A stretch of DNA of 64,000 bases from Anaeramoeba flamelloides (Eukaryota; Metamonada; Anaeramoebidae). Where the stretch lies: contig JANTQA010000070.1 in the NCBI GenBank assembly GCA_027625915.1, forward strand, positions 11,475,001 to 11,539,000, given 5' to 3'. Below the pieces are notes generated by a model that saw nothing but the letters and a program-made list of their open reading frames with translations, made no database searches and was not told the DNA's origin. The translations under genes and the position numbers were made by a program. Positions 59,805 to 64,000 of the stretch are shown here, in pieces (position 1 is the stretch's first letter; every line of letters starts with the position of its first letter).

Positions 59805-61049
59805 GAGGTTTTGATGATAAAATGCTATAATTCACGATAAAGTTATAAAAATCGCGATAATTTCAATCAAATCGCGATATATCAGAAAATCGCGATAATA
59901 TAACAAATCGCGATATTCTATAAAATTGCGATAATTATTAAAAAATCGTAATAAATGCCAAAATATCGCGATTAAAAAGTAATCGCAATATAATAGTTGA
60001 TGGGTTTTTGGGTTAATTGAGAAATATTTTTACAAAAAAATTTTTTTTGATCAAAAAATAGATTAGGTGACAAAAAGTCATTCTTTTGAAAAAACAACAA
60101 AAAAGATACTTGATCCAATCAAGGATCAGATCAAAGAGTTTTATTGTATTTTCATTTTATTTGGTTGACAAACCTATCGATCCTTTAAGATCAACAACAA
60201 TAAGAAATAAATAGAAATAAATATTTTTTCCGTTAATCGTGGTGTTGTAAATTGAGTTGAATAAAAGACCTTCTAAAACAACCAACCCCATATCTGTTCT
60301 TTAAAGAATGTGATCTTGGGTTACAATATTTTCATTTTTTCTCAGCAAGCTAAAAGGAGTTGGATAACTCTTCAAAAGATTTCACAACATCCTTGCCAGA
60401 TGATCACCAATTATTAAGATTTTTTATACAATACTTGTCTTCTTCTTCTTTTTCTTCTTTGAGAATCTTGGTTTTAGAACGAAAACACAATTAGAGCTTA
60501 ATGGTTTTTGTTTGATCGATCACCAAAAAGAATGAAAATTATTCTTTATTCTTTTTGGCTATTTACAAATGGTGAAGGTAACAACTCCATTTTAAGAAAA
60601 CAAACATATTTTATATTCAAGTGTATTGTTGAAATGGGTAATTATTAGTTTGATCATAAAATTTATTTGAGATTTTATATTTTGTTAAAAAAAAATGAAA
60701 AAATTTTTTTCTACAACAACCAAACTCATTCCCTTTATAAAAGTTTTCTGTCTTTCAAAACTTTCAAACACTTGAAGACAGTTCAGAACCCTTACAAACA
60801 CTTTCTGGCATTATTAAAGGGAAAAGTGTTGTAAAAGTATCAAGGCTTTGTAAAAGTCAAGAGATTTTTTTTAAGATGATTCTAAAAAAATAATTTTTCA
60901 TTTTTTCGCGATAATATGTATATCGCGATAATGTTGTTTATCGCGATTTTATGATTTTTCGCGATAAAGTTGGACTAATCGCGATTTTTTTAATACTATT
61001 GCGATTTTATTGTTAATATCAGGATAATATATGTTATCATCAAAACCTC
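59805..61049 (+). mobile_element. Family I element, complete, with CpG-rich iteron arrays at both ends
   Basis: A 1245 bp unit between TA dinucleotides. The ends are GAGGTTTTGATGATAA and its inverse TTATCATCAAAACCTC. Inside the left end are nine TCGCGATA-like units starting at 59832, 59852, 59872, 59890, 59908, 59926, 59946, 59966 and 59983. Inside the right end are six at 60906, 60923, 60941, 60959, 60979 and 60999. Spacing is 17-20 bases throughout. The core TCGCGA is a palindrome. The interior matches 36580-37910, and the right part matches 2623-2990 and 40020-40230. No open frame is supported. The arrays look like protein-binding sites, probably for a transposase (inference). Confidence 0.85.
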
Positions 61050-61724
61050 TAATACCTTTTTAATTAAAAAAAAATATTAATTTTTTGAATTTTAATCAGT
61101 ATATTCTTATTATTCGAATCTGTAGCTTAAAGCGGGTCTATTCGCATAACTCAGTTTGAATATTATTCAATTTTGAAAAATAAAATTTGTGATAACCCAA
61201 AACTAAAAAACATGAATCATTTATTAAATTGATAAACAATAACTCATAATTTTTTATTATTATTTTCACAATCAAAGAAACTTCCATTCTTAAATTCATC
61301 TTTTGGAAAAAAAAAAAGAAAAGATAAAATTATAAATTTGGGCACCCAGTGCCCCACTCTGAGAGGTAGTGTCTAGGTTTTTTTTAATTCAAAAGAATTG
61401 AGCAAAATCAAAGATTTTACTCTTTTCTTTTAAATTAGAATAAACCTAACGACAGTGAAATACCTATTATTAATCACCGAATGTGGAATTTTTATTTATA
61501 ATTGATAATCTTTCTATCGGGTTTTTTTTTCTCTCCTGTGGATTCAGGATATGGATAGTTTCTATTTGGTCATGAAAATGATAAATTTATTTTTTATATA
61601 TATTTTAATTATTTTTCTTCTTCTCTTTTTTTTATTTGACGATTTTTCTTTAATTACTCCTTTTTATAAATAAATAAAGAAAGAAAAGATAAAATTAATT
61701 TTTTAACAACAGTTAAAACCGATA
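61050..61724. other. Gene-free spacer with a small GC-rich hairpin
   Basis: GGGCACCCAGTGCCC at about 61339-61353 can form a 6-base stem. It is not a tRNA. Nothing else was seen. Confidence 0.45.
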
Positions 61725-62288
61725 CTAAGGATTACAATCCCTGAAATTTGAAAAAATATTATCATGTGTAGGGTGTAGTGAGTTGTCGATTTGGTTCTTA
61801 TCTGATCGATCTTGTACTTGGTATGTATTTTAATAGTTGTTCAAAATGGCAATTATTAACAATTTATTTTTTTTTCTTTCGAAATCCGAATTGAAGAGTG
61901 TAAGATTAATAGATTGATAGGTGTTCAAGAATACTTTTGAATTTTGGGTTGTAGAAAAGAATCTTTATTTACTTTTTTGTCAATTAACCAAATGAAAAAA
62001 TAAAATTTTTTAAAAGCTCCCAATTAAAACCAAACTTCATTAAAAATTTCAATCAACAACCTACAAAACACATTTTTTTATAACTTAAGTTACTAGCCAA
62101 TTAATCTTAAACTTTTAAATTCGGATTTCTGAAAAAAAAAGAAAATAAATTGTCAAAAATTGCCATTTTGAAACATTATTAAAATTCAAACTAAGTACAA
62201 GATCGATCAGATAAGAACCAAATTAACAAGTGGTAACAAACGACACAAGATAATCTTTTTTCAAATTTCAGGGATTGTAAACCTTAAG
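61725..62288 (+). mobile_element. Family Q foldback element
   Basis: About 564 bp, beginning TAAGGATTACAATCCCTGAA and ending with the inverse of TAAGGTTTACAATCCCTGAA. The arms agree over nearly 200 bases (TTGGTTCTTATCTGATCGAT, CTTGTACTT, CAAAATGGCAATT), leaving a centre of about 170 bases. It has foldback (long inverted repeat) structure and no coding capacity. It lies about 420 bases beyond the TPI stop codon. Confidence 0.85.
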
Positions 62289-62353
62289 TTGTAGATCCAC
62301 CAACTAATAACTAAAAATTACAAGACCTTTCAAAATAAACTACATAAACTTTA

Positions 62354-62380
62354 ATTTTTTTTTTTTTTTTTTTTTTTTTG
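62354..62380. repeat. T homopolymer downstream of TPI
   Basis: A T run of about 25 bases (A on the TPI coding strand) some 330 bases beyond the TPI stop. Confidence 0.7.
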
Positions 62381-62705
62381 GTTTAATGGGGTAATAAAGC
62401 TCAAAGACTCCACAACTTTGAGACAAAAAACACTTTTTCATATTATTAATTTATTTTTTTAATTTTAAAAACAAAAATCCAAGGTCTATATAAAAACTGA
62501 AAATATATAAAAAAAATGAATTGAATTTATTTATAAGACTCAGTAACGAAGAAAATATATTTTGTTCTTCCTATTTCAATTTTTTTTTTAATTTTTTTTT
62601 TGCCAAAACTTTTGAAACTTATTAATTCTCCTAAAATGAGAATTGTTTGAATCTGAAAAATATTATTTCTAAAAATGTAAATAAAAAAATTTCTCAATCT
62701 TCTGG

Positions 62706-63728
62706 TTAATATTTCTTTATTACATTTTTTATGATATCAATAAACCCAGGTTTTAAAGAATACCCACCAACTAAGAAACCGTCTACATTGGGTTTTTCGA
62801 TTAACTCCACAGAATTGTTTGGGCTTACAGATCCACCATAAATGATTCTCAATTGATCAGAAACAGATTTTGAAACATTTTCTGCAAACCATTGTCGTAA
62901 AAAGGAGTGCACTTCTTCTGCTTGATAAGGCTTTGCAACTACACCTGTTCCAATGGCCCACACTGGATCGTATGCTAATACTATCTTGGACCAATCCTTA
63001 ATTCCAGACAAAGACTGTAATTGATCCACTACCACTCGTTTGGTTTCTCCATTTTGGCGTTGTTCGAGTTTTTCACCAAGACAAAAGATCACGTTCATAT
63101 CTTTACTTATTGCCATTTTGGTTTTTTCTCCAATAAGCTTTTGGTGTTAATTTGTTTGGTTACAAAAGGAGAAAAATATTGCATATGTGAAAAAAAAACA
63201 AAAATAGAAAGAAATTATTTTTTTTTGTGTTTTAAAGTGAATTAATCGGGTTTACTTTTGAAGATTCATTGAATTTGTGCCTTCTTTCTGAGTGCCCAAG
63301 GATAACCCAATCAATATTCATATCTTTTAACATTTCACAACTAAAAGTGAAGGAAACAAAATAGGTAAAGTATTAATTAGCAAACATTAAAGGTTTAATA
63401 GTGGTTAGTGTTGAGTGGTTAGTAGTTCGTAGTTCGGGGTTGATGGTTCGGTTATTAAATGAAAAAGAATCAAAAAAAAATGTTTTAAAAACCTTATTTC
63501 TCCAGTGTACGCTCCTTTAGGTTCTTTATAGCAATTTTGTGCTGAGATTAACCAGTCAGGTCGTAGTTTGTTTTGTAATCGTTCAAGATAAATATTTGGT
63601 GGTGCAAGACAAACATCAACCTTCTTGATATTAGGGATCTCGTTATTAAAAGTGTTTGTAATAGAATTAATAAATTTTCTGCTTCCATTGCATTTCCAAT
63701 TTCCACCAACAAAGGGTTTACGTAACAT
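62706..63728 (-). CDS. TPI: Triosephosphate isomerase, with Asp in place of the catalytic Glu
   Basis: Three exons, 63493-63728, 63256-63340 and 63138-flanked 62706-63137, give 250 residues, the normal TPI length. The enzyme interconverts dihydroxyacetone phosphate and glyceraldehyde 3-phosphate in glycolysis. Visible landmarks are GGNWKCNG (catalytic Lys12), AQNCYKEPKGAYTGEIS, WVILGHSERR (catalytic His95), the loop-6 region PVWAIGTG, and RIIYGGSV with DGFLVGGYSLKP near the end. The base catalyst is normally Glu in AYEPVWAIGTG. Here the codon at 62967-62969 is GAT, giving AYDPVWAIGTG (Asp164). In well-studied TPIs this substitution cuts activity about a thousandfold (established knowledge). 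All else looks intact, so this is either a true variant, a paralog losing function, or one wrong base. Introns are GT...AG, 152 and 118 bases. No targeting presequence is seen, so it is probably cytosolic. Confidence 0.9.
63138..63255 (-). other. TPI intron 2
   Basis: 118 bases, donor GTAAAC, acceptor AAAAG. Phase 0, between Ser-Ser-Lys and Leu-Ile-Gly. Confidence 0.85.
63341..63492 (-). other. TPI intron 1
   Basis: 152 bases, donor GTTTTT, acceptor TTTTAG. It splits the Ser codon between GAYTGEI and CEMLKD. Confidence 0.85.
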
Positions 63729-64000
63729 TTCTAACTTTTGAAAAGAGTAAAAAAATGGTGAAAAATACTGGAAAAAACTGCAAAAAAAATTAAAAGTTTT
63801 AAAGTAAGGTAACCCATTTTTTCATCATATACAAATAGTTCCACTTTACTTTAACCTTTTTCATCCTTAATTGGACTAATTTGTAAAATAAAGAGATTTA
63901 AAATTTATGGGAATAAAGTGTTCGCTGATGATCTGTTTTCAATTCTGAAATATTTCTAATCTTGCGGGTTCTTGAGACGGTTAATAAATAATTTCAAAAT
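63729..64000 (-). promoter_or_regulatory. Upstream region of TPI
   Basis: The 270 bases before the TPI start should contain its promoter; no specific motif can be defended. Confidence 0.3.

Noticed and set aside
59832-60999. Iteron arrays as a CRISPR array
   Set aside because: Units are 8 bases with 10-base spacings, degenerate and in a eukaryotic setting; they flank a transposon-like unit with inverted ends.
61339-61353. GGGCACCCAGTGCCC as a tRNA or terminator
   Set aside because: It is a single short stem without cloverleaf elements or T-loop; the region is too short and isolated to call.

Overview
The window is very AT-rich, with long A and T homopolymers, AAT-type codon tracts that encode asparagine runs, and large intergenic stretches. 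It is eukaryotic: spliced genes with GT...AG introns, a PH-BEACH-WD40 protein, an ankyrin protein, a secreted-then-anchored type I membrane protein and an LRR-BTB locus. No bacterial operon structure, rRNA or tRNA was seen. Composition and protein style (Asn/Lys-rich low complexity; large BEACH, ankyrin, BTB and PAS proteins) suggest a free-living amoeboid protist, for example an Anaeramoeba-like metamonad or an amoebozoan. That placement is inference; no single sequence proves it. The four long single-frame coding regions avoid all three stop codons, so the standard code is assumed.

Layout. 1-5.3 kb: gene-free, with several short transposon-like repeats. 5.6-7.4 kb: a PAS-domain protein with a possible N-myristoylation signal, lying between two inverted copies of a ~515 bp repeat (family A). 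8-14.2 kb: gene-free repeats, including a nested insertion (N inside M). 14.4-16.4 kb (minus): type I membrane protein. 17.9-24.6 kb: repeat cluster (families J, B, L, C, P, M). 24.9-27.6 kb (minus): LRR-BTB gene carrying in-frame stops. 30.5-34.1 kb: ankyrin-repeat gene, split by a frame change at an 18-A run, with family O just upstream of its start and family A directly after its stop. 36.6-41.6 kb: repeat relics, a broken SPP2/GPKOW-type G-patch gene and a few possible exons. 41.9-55.9 kb: a giant PH-BEACH-WD40 gene in three exons, the last intron inflated to ~3.5 kb by repeats. 56.2-62.3 kb: four more repeats, including one with phased CpG-rich iterons. 62.7-63.7 kb (minus): triosephosphate isomerase (TPI), complete in three exons, with aspartate where the catalytic glutamate should be.

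The genes are unrelated single-copy loci and do not form a pathway. The dominant theme is the set of at least 17 families of short non-autonomous elements with terminal inverted repeats. Several are bounded by TA and begin CAGT, as Tc1/mariner-type MITEs do. No transposase gene was found in the window, so any mobilising enzyme would be encoded elsewhere. The elements sit in introns, next to gene starts and stops, and inside one another.
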